Shown: positions 1-6,437 of the stretch, piece after piece
How the letters are laid out: each line of letters starts with the position of its first letter
How positions within the stretch are numbered: position 1 is the stretch's first letter
Translations under genes and position numbers: made by a program
The notes under the pieces: model-generated
Databases searched by the model: none
Told to the model about the DNA's origin: nothing
Seen by the model: only the letters and a program-made list of their open reading frames with translations
Source: Cytophagales bacterium
Lineage (GTDB): Bacteria; Bacteroidota; Bacteroidia; Cytophagales; MED-G16
Assembly (NCBI GenBank): GCA_029940715.1
Contig: JAPYTU010000040.1
Coordinates: 2,211 to 12,740, forward strand
Reading direction: 5' to 3'
DNA: 10,530 nucleotides

Positions 1-161
1 TATTAAAAAAAGGAATTTATGTAATTGGATTTTACTTTCCTGTTGTAGCAAAAGGAAAAGCCAGAATTAGAGTTCAAATCTCATCTAGTCATAATAAAAA
101 ACAACTTGATAAAGCAATCGAAGCATTTAAAAGTGTTGGAAAAAAACTTAAAATAATTTAA
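1..161 (+). CDS. kbl: Glycine C-acetyltransferase (2-amino-3-ketobutyrate CoA ligase), 3' end only
   Basis: Only the last 52 codons are present; the reading frame enters at position 3 and ends with TAA at 159-161. The translated tail contains a GIYVIGFYFPVV segment, then KGKARIRVQISSSHNKKQLD and a closing amphipathic helix around AIEAFKSVGKKL. This is the typical C-terminus of the PLP-dependent alpha-oxoamine synthase family, and the RIRVQ-S-H-LD-AIEAF-VGK pattern fits Kbl better than the sister enzymes BioF or HemA. Kbl interconverts glycine plus acetyl-CoA with 2-amino-3-oxobutyrate in threonine breakdown. The PLP lysine and substrate residues lie outside the window, so activity cannot be judged. 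No convincing terminator hairpin follows the stop codon. The family assignment is fairly secure; the choice of Kbl over a close paralogue is less so. Confidence 0.82.
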   Translation, partial: LKKGIYVIGFYFPVVAKGKARIRVQISSSHNKKQLDKAIEAFKSVGKKLKII

Positions 162-184
162 TAGCTTTAAAATCCTAAATAAAA

Positions 185-384
185 ATGAAATTTAAAAGAT
201 ATTTTAAACAAGCTCAGTATTCGCCTGTACTTTGGTTTTCTGTAAAGAAATACCTGTTCTGTTAAACAAATATTTTGAATGGAATAAAAGCAAGGAGAAT
301 TCATTAATTATTAAAATTATCTTGGCTTATGTTATTGGATGTATTCTTACATGTTTTTACAAATTCATTATTGAAGTTTCTTAA
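185..384 (+). pseudogene. Frame-disrupted small membrane-protein-like reading frame
   Basis: The 245-bp stretch between kbl and folP has no intact gene of normal size. An ATG at 185 opens a 26-codon frame that ends at TAA 263-265. A second frame, open from 208 to TAA 382-384, has no ATG; its only plausible start is TTG at 232, giving about 50 residues. That second frame looks protein-like: a charged stretch (NKYFEWNKSKEN) followed by a hydrophobic segment (LIIKIILAYVIGCILTCFY) that could span a membrane. Joining the two frames with one frameshift between about 230 and 260 would give a protein of about 65 residues with one membrane helix. It may be a decayed gene, a gene with a sequencing or assembly indel, a real TTG-start small protein, or chance in A+T-rich DNA. 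I do not recognise the product. Confidence 0.3.
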
Positions 385-406
385 CATTAAAAAATCAAAT
401 CATAAA

Positions 407-1249
407 TTATCTAATTAAAAATAAATTCTCTTTTACATCATGTACTCTTAATATATTTGCACCATTATTAATTGCTATTTCGTTTAATTTAATTGTTCCT
501 TTTAATGAATCTACATTTGATGAACCAAATTTTTTCTTAACAAATAATTTTCTAGAAAGACCAACTAATATTGGCAAATTAAACTTCTTTAATAAAGAAA
601 GATTTTTTAATATTTCATAATTTTGATTATAATCTTTAGCAAATCCAAATCCGGGATCAAGGATCACATCATTTATTCCAAATTTTTTAAGTCTTTTTAT
701 TTTTTTTGAAAAATACTTCAAAAATTCAATCATAAGATTTTCATAATTAGTTTTTTCCATCATATTTTTAGGAATACCCCTAAGATGCATTAAAACATAA
801 GGTGCTTTAAAATTTGAAACTACTTTATACATATTAGAATCATAGCTACCCCCAGAAATATCATTAATTATGCTAGCCCCTTCTATTAATGCTCTCTTTG
901 CAATATCTGATCTAAAAGTATCTACTGAAATAATAATTTTTGGAAAAAATTTTATAGACTGTTTAATTATTTTTTCAATTCTAATCCATTCTTCAGAAAT
1001 TGAAATTGATTCCGAACCTGGTCTTGTAGAACAACCACCTATATCAATTATTGAAGCCCCTTGATCCAACATGTTTTCAATTTTAACAAGTGCTTTATCA
1101 CATGAATTATATTTACCTCCATCAAAAAAAGAATCAGGAGTCATATTAATAATTCCCATAATTAAAGGTTTATCAAAAGAAAAAAGTTTTCCGTTTAAAT
1201 TAAAACTTTTTTTGATAGATAAATCAGTAGTTTTTAAAATCGATTTCAT
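407..1249 (-). CDS. folP: Dihydropteroate synthase
   Basis: FolP condenses 6-hydroxymethyl-7,8-dihydropterin pyrophosphate with p-aminobenzoate to give dihydropteroate in cytosolic folate synthesis; it is the sulfonamide target. At 280 residues it has the usual length. Family motifs appear in order: the first signature MGIINMTPDSFFDGG (residues 31-45), GGCSTRPG (71-78), the strand SVDTFR (108-113) with the conserved aspartate, NDISGG (129-134), MHLRG (154-158), LDPGFGFAK (197-205), GLSRK (230-234) with the substrate-binding lysine, and RVHDV (268-272). These cover the pterin- and pABA-binding residues of the TIM barrel. The ATG at 1249-1247 lies about 30 residues before the first signature, which is normal. 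There is no strong Shine-Dalgarno. It is divergent from the DUF1599 gene with at most 25 bp between start codons, so its promoter must lie within the neighbouring gene's 5' end. In many Bacteroidota, cdaA follows folP; it is not here. Confidence 0.96.
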   Translation of the reverse strand: MKSILKTTDLSIKKSFNLNGKLFSFDKPLIMGIINMTPDSFFDGGKYNSCDKALVKIENMLDQGASIIDIGGCSTRPGSESISISEEWIRIEKIIKQSIKFFPKIIISVDTFRSDIAKRALIEGASIINDISGGSYDSNMYKVVSNFKAPYVLMHLRGIPKNMMEKTNYENLMIEFLKYFSKKIKRLKKFGINDVILDPGFGFAKDYNQNYEILKNLSLLKKFNLPILVGLSRKLFVKKKFGSSNVDSLKGTIKLNEIAINNGANILRVHDVKENLFLIR

Positions 1250-1274
1250 ATTTTTGGAAAAAATAAATTATAAT

Positions 1275-1814
1275 TTGGAAATTTCAACAACAAACGACTA
1301 TAAAAAAATCATAAAATCTTGTAAAGATATATATTTAAAAAAATCAAAAGATTATGGTTCTGCTTGGAGAATACTCCGACTTCCATCTATTACGGATCAA
1401 ATATTCATTAAAGCTCACAGAATAAGATCAATCCAAGAAAAAAATGAAAAAAAAGTTGATGAAGGAATAGAGAATGAATTTATAGGAATAATAAATTATT
1501 GTATTATGGCTATAATTCAATTAGAAATTGATAATGATGAAATAGAAATATCTATTAATAAATTAGAAAAATTATATGATCAGTGTAGTAATGAAACAAT
1601 GAAATTACTTGAAAATAAAAATCATGACTATGATGAAGCATGGAAAGAAATGAGAATTAGTTCAATGACAGATATTATTCTAATGAAACTATATAGAACT
1701 AAACAAATTGAAAGTAATAAGGGTAAAACTATAATTTCTGAAGGAGTTAAAGCTAATTATCAAGATATAATAAATTATTCTGTTTTTTGTTTAATTAAAC
1801 TCTTAAATGTATAA
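1275..1814 (+). CDS. DUF1599 domain protein with two tandem repeats (TTG start)
   Basis: The product from TTG 1275 is 179 residues, close to the length I know for Bacteroidota DUF1599 proteins. It is two copies of one unit. Copy 1 (about residues 25-83) has KDYGSAWRILRLPSITDQI, then HRIRSIQ, then EFIGIINY. Copy 2 (118-176) has HDYDEAWKEMRISSMTDII, then YRTKQIE, then NYQDIINY. Conserved D-Y-AW-R-S-TD, R-I and NY positions line up. The frame stays open upstream to an ATG at 1071, but that part is antisense to folP and unlike the family, so I reject it. There is no ATG near the domain, leaving TTG 1275 (preferred; gives MEISTTNDYKK, like family N-termini) or TTG 1254 (186 residues). Function is unknown; the domain is also found in phages and has been linked by others to nucleotide modification, which I cannot test here. 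Its stop overlaps the next start. Confidence 0.85.
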   Translation: MEISTTNDYKKIIKSCKDIYLKKSKDYGSAWRILRLPSITDQIFIKAHRIRSIQEKNEKKVDEGIENEFIGIINYCIMAIIQLEIDNDEIEISINKLEKLYDQCSNETMKLLENKNHDYDEAWKEMRISSMTDIILMKLYRTKQIESNKGKTIISEGVKANYQDIINYSVFCLIKLLNV

Positions 1815-2941
1815 TGAAAAATTTATATACTTTATCAAGATACCTGGTTGGTGTTTTATTTATTTTTTCTGGATTAATAAAAATTAATGATCCCGTTGGA
1901 ACTCAAATAAAATTAGAAGAATATTTTGAAGTATTCAGTGCTGATTTTACTCCCCTTTTTGAACATCTTATTCCCTTAGCATTAATACTTTCAGTTATTT
2001 TATGTACGCTTGAAATTGTAATAGGAATAGCTCTTTTAATAAATTATAAAATGAAAATAACAAGAGTTATTCTCTTATCTCTAATTGTATTTTTTACTTT
2101 TCTTACTTTTTATTCAGCATATTTCAATAAAGTAACAGATTGTGGTTGTTTTGGAGATGCAATAAAGCTTACTCCATGGGAATCTTTCACAAAAGATATA
2201 ATTCTCTTATCCTTTTCATTAATTGTTTTCATTTTAAATAAAAAAGTTAAAAATCAAATAGGGTTTTTTTATACAAAAATATTCGATAATGTAACTTTTA
2301 GAGATAACTTAATCATTTTTACTTTTATTATATGCTTAATTATTAGTTTTACAGCTATCAATTTTCTTCCTTTTATTGATTTTAGACCATACAAAATTGG
2401 TAATGATATAGTAACACTTATGAAGCCAAGTGAAGAATTAAAATATTCTTACATTATGGAAAAAAATGGAAAAGAATATGAATTTGATATTTATCCTAAT
2501 AATGAAATTTATTCTTTTAAAGAATTAAAACTATTAAATCCTGAAGCTCAAACTAAAATTACTGATTATAATCTTTGGGATAATGACGAAGATTATACTA
2601 ATGAAAGCTTATTAGGGAATAAATTGTTTATTATAATTCATGATGTAAATAATATTGACAAAAAACTGATAGATAAAATCAAAACTTTAAATAATAATAT
2701 AACATTCTGGGTTGAAACAGTAATTATTACATCAAATGAACCTAATTCATTCAAACAATTTTTAGAAATTAATAATATCGAACTAAAATATGTTTATGGA
2801 GATGCTACAGTTTTAAAAACAATAATTAGATCTAACCCGGGTTTCTTTTTAATGAGAAATGGTTATGTAAGAGGAAAGTGGCATTTTAATAATATTCCTA
2901 ATGGTCAAGAAGTTTTAGATGCTGTAGGAATTAAAACATAA
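1814..2941 (+). CDS. BT_3928-family membrane protein: DoxX-like domain plus thioredoxin-like domain
   Basis: The 375-residue product has an N-terminal DoxX-like region with hydrophobic helices near residues 7-22, 50-76, 83-103 and 126-141. It opens with the characteristic SRYLVGVLFIFSGLIKINDP. The loop before helix four carries a CGCFGD motif (C110, C112) followed by KLTPWES, typical of this family. A fifth helix (165-187) leads to a soluble domain of about 185 residues with a thioredoxin-like strand pattern: KLFIIIHDVNN (270-280), TVIITSNEP (302-310) and the NPGFFLM strand (341-347), which resembles the cis-proline turn. At the position where a redox CXXC would sit there is HDVN, so no classical disulfide activity is expected from that domain. 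The ATG shares one base with the stop of the DUF1599 gene (TAATG), implying translational coupling. The DUF1599-BT_3928 order is conserved in Bacteroidota, where tpiA often follows; here aroK follows. The role is unknown. Confidence 0.9.
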   Translation: MKNLYTLSRYLVGVLFIFSGLIKINDPVGTQIKLEEYFEVFSADFTPLFEHLIPLALILSVILCTLEIVIGIALLINYKMKITRVILLSLIVFFTFLTFYSAYFNKVTDCGCFGDAIKLTPWESFTKDIILLSFSLIVFILNKKVKNQIGFFYTKIFDNVTFRDNLIIFTFIICLIISFTAINFLPFIDFRPYKIGNDIVTLMKPSEELKYSYIMEKNGKEYEFDIYPNNEIYSFKELKLLNPEAQTKITDYNLWDNDEDYTNESLLGNKLFIIIHDVNNIDKKLIDKIKTLNNNITFWVETVIITSNEPNSFKQFLEINNIELKYVYGDATVLKTIIRSNPGFFLMRNGYVRGKWHFNNIPNGQEVLDAVGIKT

Positions 2942-2949
2942 TAACACAA

Positions 2950-3447
2950 GTGAAAAATTATTTTTTATTAGGTATGCCGGGTTCTGGAAAAACAACCATA
3001 GCTAATTTTATAGCTCAAAACACTAATCTTAACAAGATAGACTTAGATAAAGAAATAGAAAAAAATTATAATTTATCTATTTTAAATATTTTTAAAAATA
3101 AAGATGAGTCATACTTCAGAAACATTGAATCATTTATGTTAAACAAAATAATTAAAGAAAAATCAAATTTTATTTTATCAACAGGAGGAGGAACACCTTG
3201 TTTTAATGATAATTTTAAAATTATATCAAAAAATGGCATATCAATCTTTATTGATCCTCCCAAATCTTTATTAGTTGAAAGGATAAAGAACAGCACTAAT
3301 AGACCATTATTTCAAAATAAAAAAAATATTAAAAAAAAAGTAAATGAATTATATGAACTAAGAAAAACTATCTATAAAAAATCTAATTATATAATCTCAT
3401 CAAATCTAAAAAAAGAAACTTTATCAATTATTAAACTTGAATCCTAA
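2950..3447 (+). CDS. aroK: Shikimate kinase (GTG start)
   Basis: AroK phosphorylates shikimate at O3 using ATP, the fifth step of the chorismate pathway, in the cytosol. The 165 residues match the family's usual 160-175. Visible motifs: Walker A GMPGSGKTT (residues 8-16), DLD (31-33) with the shikimate- and Mg-binding aspartates, F56-R57 and E60 of the FRxxE element, STGGG (77-81) of the shikimate-binding glycine loop, lid arginine R118 in NRPLF, and YELRKTIY (135-142) with the conserved R138. All catalytic positions I know are present. The start is GTG at 2950; the sequence begins with a beta strand directly before Walker A, as expected, and no ATG precedes it. It starts 8 nt after the BT_3928 stop, so it is probably in the same transcript. 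Its last 24 nt overlap the 3' end of the convergent barrel gene. Identification is firm. Confidence 0.94.
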   Translation: MKNYFLLGMPGSGKTTIANFIAQNTNLNKIDLDKEIEKNYNLSILNIFKNKDESYFRNIESFMLNKIIKEKSNFILSTGGGTPCFNDNFKIISKNGISIFIDPPKSLLVERIKNSTNRPLFQNKKNIKKKVNELYELRKTIYKKSNYIISSNLKKETLSIIKLES

Positions 3448-4983
3448 AGAAATCAGTATTGTTGAATTATCAACATCAGAATTAGCTATAGGTTCTTGAC
3501 CCTTAAATGTATAAGGACTAATTATTGAAGAATATTTACTAACTAAATAAGTTAGATCAATACTTATAATTTTATTAGAATATCCTATTCCTACACTTTT
3601 TTTAATTCTACTATTATCATTATTAAAAGTTTGTTCTGTGGCTTTATTATATGCATTAGTTAAAAAATTATATCCAAACCTTAAATAAAAATTATTATAC
3701 CTTCCTTCAAGACCTATTCTATAATTTATTGCAAGAGATTTATACATCTCAATAATTTCTCTATTATCATAAAAAGGATCAAAATCATAAGAACTAACTT
3801 TTGCTGAAGAATAATTTATTAAATCAACATCAGCAGTAATAAAACCAAATTTCTTATAAAAAAAAGATGAACCTATACTTAATTTAGAAGGTGAAATGAT
3901 TTTATATTCAGCTACAGTTTTAGCAGTTGAAGATATTGCATTTTGCAATACAGTGTCCTCAGACTCAAAATAATAATCAAAATAATTAGTTTCTAACTGA
4001 TTATAATTTTCTTCATTTAATTTCATACTCTTTTTAGATTCATAACTAATTCCAAAATTTAAATTATGAATAGGTTTAAATATTATACCTAAAGTAGTTG
4101 AGAATCCATTACCATGTATTGCTAAAAAATCATTTAATGCCAAATAATCTAAAATCCCTTCAAAAACCCATTGATCTTCAAGTAAAATTTCAAAATTATT
4201 TTCATTATAAGTTCTACTTCTATCATATCTTATAGAATAAAAATTAAGTCCTGCTCCTAAATAAAATTTATCTTTTACATTAATTCCAGATGAAAGTGAG
4301 AATTGACTAATACTTCCTCTATTTTCAATTATTTCTTCTTGAAAAGGATAACCTCCAACAAAAGAATAATAACTGTTTGGTAAATCAGAAATAGGATTTA
4401 ACAAATAATGATCATATGCTTCCTGCAAAAGACCTATCCCTTGAATAGGTAAAGAACTTGAAATTTGGCTAAATGAAACCCCTTGAGATTCTTCAAGAAA
4501 ATAATCTAAAATTGAATTATTATTATTATAACCACTATATCTAATATTACTACCGAAATCTTTATTTTTTGTATACGAAAAACCAATATTTAATCTAGGA
4601 CAATCATCACACATAAAAGTTGAATTTTTCTTTCCAAGTTTAAGAACAAAAGCAATATTATTTAATTCATTACTACTTAATAAATCATTGGTATTTCCTT
4701 CTAAAAAATTTGAATTAGAATTCGTTGATTTTAATTCATATCCAAAAGACAAAACAGATTTATTAAAAAATCCTAATCCTGCTGGATTGCCAGATATGGA
4801 GCTAATATCCCCACCCAAAGAAGTTTGAGCACTACCCAAACCTTGTATTCTAGCAGATCCACCACTAAAAGAATGAGAAAATCTAGAAATGTCATTATAA
4901 TACCCATACTGAGCAAATAAATTTGAACAAGTACAAATAAAAAATGTACTTAATAATAAAATAAGCTTAAAATTATTAAACAA
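3424..4983 (-). CDS. FadL/OMPP1-like outer-membrane beta-barrel protein (TTG start)
   Basis: The 519-residue product has a signal peptide (residues 1-24; hydrophobic LILLLSTFFIC, likely cleavage after LFA before Q25). Soon after comes SARIQGLGSAQTSLGGDISS and then GNPAGLG (65-71). This small-residue segment ending in NPAGL is the hallmark of FadL/TodX/OMPP1 barrels and their PorV-like Bacteroidota relatives. The rest alternates polar and hydrophobic residues, rich in Tyr, Phe and Asn, with FGISYESK and LRFGYNFLT-type strands. It ends in ILISLGFKFNN, consistent with a closing strand. Such proteins carry hydrophobic solutes across the outer membrane or act as secretion partners; the ligand here is unknown. 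The start is TTG at 4983, 8 nt after the stop of the upstream minus-strand gene; no ATG fits and the signal peptide begins immediately after it. The 3' end overlaps convergent aroK by 24 nt. It may be annotated elsewhere as a hemin receptor, which I cannot support. Confidence 0.85.
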   Translation of the reverse strand: MFNNFKLILLLSTFFICTCSNLFAQYGYYNDISRFSHSFSGGSARIQGLGSAQTSLGGDISSISGNPAGLGFFNKSVLSFGYELKSTNSNSNFLEGNTNDLLSSNELNNIAFVLKLGKKNSTFMCDDCPRLNIGFSYTKNKDFGSNIRYSGYNNNNSILDYFLEESQGVSFSQISSSLPIQGIGLLQEAYDHYLLNPISDLPNSYYSFVGGYPFQEEIIENRGSISQFSLSSGINVKDKFYLGAGLNFYSIRYDRSRTYNENNFEILLEDQWVFEGILDYLALNDFLAIHGNGFSTTLGIIFKPIHNLNFGISYESKKSMKLNEENYNQLETNYFDYYFESEDTVLQNAISSTAKTVAEYKIISPSKLSIGSSFFYKKFGFITADVDLINYSSAKVSSYDFDPFYDNREIIEMYKSLAINYRIGLEGRYNNFYLRFGYNFLTNAYNKATEQTFNNDNSRIKKSVGIGYSNKIISIDLTYLVSKYSSIISPYTFKGQEPIANSDVDNSTILISLGFKFNN

Positions 4984-4991
4984 GGCTAATA

Positions 4992-6284
4992 TTAGTTGTC
5001 TTTTCCTCTTGAAGATCCACCACTACTTCCTCCCGATACAGCACCTCCACTTCCACTTGATCTTCCTCCTCCACTAAATGTACTTCCTCCTCCACTAATA
5101 CTACCACCACCTCTAGAAAAAGAAGAATTTGATGCTGCAGGGGCACCATTATAATTTTCAAAACCTCCTTGATTTCTATTTGATTGTGATGATTGAAAAC
5201 CAGATCTTGAATAACTATTTCTTCTTCCATCTGATGAAATAGTATAAGATCCACTACTATTAATAAATCTAGAATTATAGTTATTAACTTGATTCATCAT
5301 TGATATTCTATCAGAACCTCTCCTATCATATGATGATCTTCTTGAATTGAAATCTTGAGAAATAGAATGTCTAATTCCTGATCTAGAAACATTAGATTCT
5401 ATATTACCATTATTTCTACCCCTAATATATTCATTTTGAGTAATGCCTCTTGGGGAATTTCCACCACCACCCGCATTATCCACATCTATACCTCTCTTAT
5501 GTATTTTACTTAATCCTATATTTTCTCCATTCATATGTGCTTCTCCTCTTCCGCTCCTTGGTCCTCTTAATGTAGTGCCATCACTATCTTTTACTGAAGG
5601 AGGATTACTCTTACCACTGTAATAAGTGGTAGTTGTAGAATTATAATTACTTCCAAAAAAATTATTATATCCATATCCACTATAATAGCCATTATAATCA
5701 TAAGAACATCCAGAAAAACAACGTCCCATTCCATAAAAACTTAAGCTAGGTCTTCCCCAAAAATCTATAGGTGATAGATGTGGAAAAAAACTAGAATAAA
5801 ATGGGTCAGAAAAAAAATCTATTGCAAACATTGGATTAGAAGAAAGTACTCTCATTAACATTCTTCTTGATGATAGACTATTTATTCTTTCATAGGAAAA
5901 AGGATCAAAAATTCTATAATTATATAAATATGGAGTATAAGCAATAGAATTAAAAAATTTAGAATTATTTCTATTATCAGACTTGATATACAAGTTATCC
6001 CTATTATATTTCAAAGATTTTAAAGTAACACCAAGTCTAACATTATCAGTATTTGAATTGTATTTGCTTAATATAGCAGGATCAATATCTTTAGATGCAT
6101 CATAATCAGATAAATTTTTTCTATAATTTTTAAGTATTATATCCGCAGGGGTAATGGTTTTTTTAACAATTTTTTGTTTTACCCTATCCTTACCTGTAAA
6201 GTACATATCATCAATTTCCTGAGAAAATGAGTTAAATGAAAGTAGTATCAAGAAAGAAAGAAAACTTAAGAGTATATTTTTCAT
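4992..6284 (-). CDS. Secreted Gly/Ser/Arg/Asn-rich protein of unknown function
   Basis: The 430-residue product begins with a clear signal peptide (hydrophobic residues 4-19, likely cleavage near SFS-Q22), so it is exported. After it, DDMYFTGKDR (25-34) resembles a short conserved start seen in Bacteroidota envelope proteins. Residues 45-210 are aromatic- and Asn-rich with repeated Phe/Tyr/Pro patches (YNYRIFDPFSYERI, DFFSDPFYSSFFP) and a Tyr/Gly stretch holding the only two cysteines (C189, C193, CFSGC). From about 224 the chain is low complexity. Residues 235-380 are rich in Arg, Asn, Ser and Gly, and the last 40 are nearly all GGGS-like. I recognise no enzyme domain. It resembles genes loosely labelled vitellogenin-like next to a FadL-type barrel and proS in flavobacteria; that is from memory and untested. 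It lies 8 nt upstream of the barrel gene, so the two are probably one operon. The gene is intact. Confidence 0.78.
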   Translation of the reverse strand: MKNILLSFLSFLILLSFNSFSQEIDDMYFTGKDRVKQKIVKKTITPADIILKNYRKNLSDYDASKDIDPAILSKYNSNTDNVRLGVTLKSLKYNRDNLYIKSDNRNNSKFFNSIAYTPYLYNYRIFDPFSYERINSLSSRRMLMRVLSSNPMFAIDFFSDPFYSSFFPHLSPIDFWGRPSLSFYGMGRCFSGCSYDYNGYYSGYGYNNFFGSNYNSTTTTYYSGKSNPPSVKDSDGTTLRGPRSGRGEAHMNGENIGLSKIHKRGIDVDNAGGGGNSPRGITQNEYIRGRNNGNIESNVSRSGIRHSISQDFNSRRSSYDRRGSDRISMMNQVNNYNSRFINSSGSYTISSDGRRNSYSRSGFQSSQSNRNQGGFENYNGAPAASNSSFSRGGGSISGGGSTFSGGGRSSGSGGAVSGGSSGGSSRGKDN

Positions 6285-6312
6285 AATAAATGAATTTAAT
6301 ATTAAAAAATTT

Positions 6313-6325
6313 TTGGTTTAACCAA
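6313..6325. repeat. Inverted repeat TTGGTT-T-AACCAA
   Basis: Perfect 6-bp arms flank a single central T. It contains the only GG/CC pairs in the nearby A+T-rich spacer and sits about 29 bp upstream of the start of the minus-strand secreted-protein gene. It could be an operator half-site pair near that gene's promoter; it is short enough to be chance. Confidence 0.35.
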
Positions 6326-6369
6326 TTCAATATAGTCATTTTAGGAATAAAAGGATAAGAAATATACCT

Positions 6370-6432
6370 TTTATAACTTAGTTATAAATTTTTAATACTT
6401 AGTTATAAAGTTTAAAATTGTAGTTAAATAAT
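6370..6432. repeat. 21-bp-periodic repeat array with an 8-bp palindrome upstream of proS
   Basis: TAGTTA occurs at 6379, 6400 and 6421, exactly 21 bp apart. The 21-bp blocks 6370-6390 and 6391-6411 match at 18 of 21 positions and share ACTTAGTTATAAA. The third block (6412-6432) matches the second at 13 of 21, so it is degenerate. The first block is also a near-complete palindrome: TTATAACT-T-AGTTATAA at 6371-6387, with perfect 8-bp arms. A spacing of 21 bp equals two helical turns, so proteins bound to each copy would lie on the same face of the DNA. The array ends 6 bp before the proS ATG. An operator set for proS-nfeD-floA is my inference; the repeats themselves are directly visible. Confidence 0.55.
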
Positions 6433-6437
6433 ATAAT

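Larger units (their letters stand above)
6285..6437. promoter_or_regulatory. Divergent intergenic region, probably holding promoters for both flanking gene sets
   Basis: These 153 bp separate the starts of the secreted-protein gene (minus) and proS (plus), so they should hold the promoters of both. The region is almost pure A+T. On the plus strand TAAAATTG at 6413-6420 differs by one base from the Bacteroidota -7 consensus TAnnTTTG, but no clear -33 TTTG is placed correctly, so I do not assign it. Two odd-centred palindromes and a periodic repeat (listed separately) are the main structure. No T-box, riboswitch fold or strong Shine-Dalgarno is visible before proS. Confidence 0.5.

Noticed and set aside
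870..1064. Plus-strand open frame inside folP
   Set aside because: It is antisense to well-conserved folP motifs and has no protein-like pattern of its own.
1071..1274. N-terminal extension of the DUF1599 protein from ATG 1071
   Set aside because: It is antisense to the folP first signature and upstream region, does not resemble family N-termini, and would give a protein well beyond the usual length of about 180.
3066..3296. Minus-strand open frame inside aroK
   Set aside because: It is antisense to clear shikimate kinase motifs; a chance frame in A+T-rich DNA.
5010..5115. CRISPR-like or microsatellite repeat
   Set aside because: The pyrimidine tracts are irregular and explained by Gly/Ser codons in an intact gene; there are no equal repeats with unique spacers.
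4976..5254. Open frame of about 92 codons on the minus strand, rich in Val and Glu
   Set aside because: It is a shadow of the repetitive Gly/Ser codons of the secreted protein in another frame; its composition simply reflects GGA/AGT repeats.
6371..6393. Hairpin followed by T residues upstream of proS as an intrinsic terminator or attenuator
   Set aside because: The stem is almost all A-T with a one-base loop that cannot form in RNA as drawn, and no leader peptide or T-box is present; a DNA operator is more plausible.
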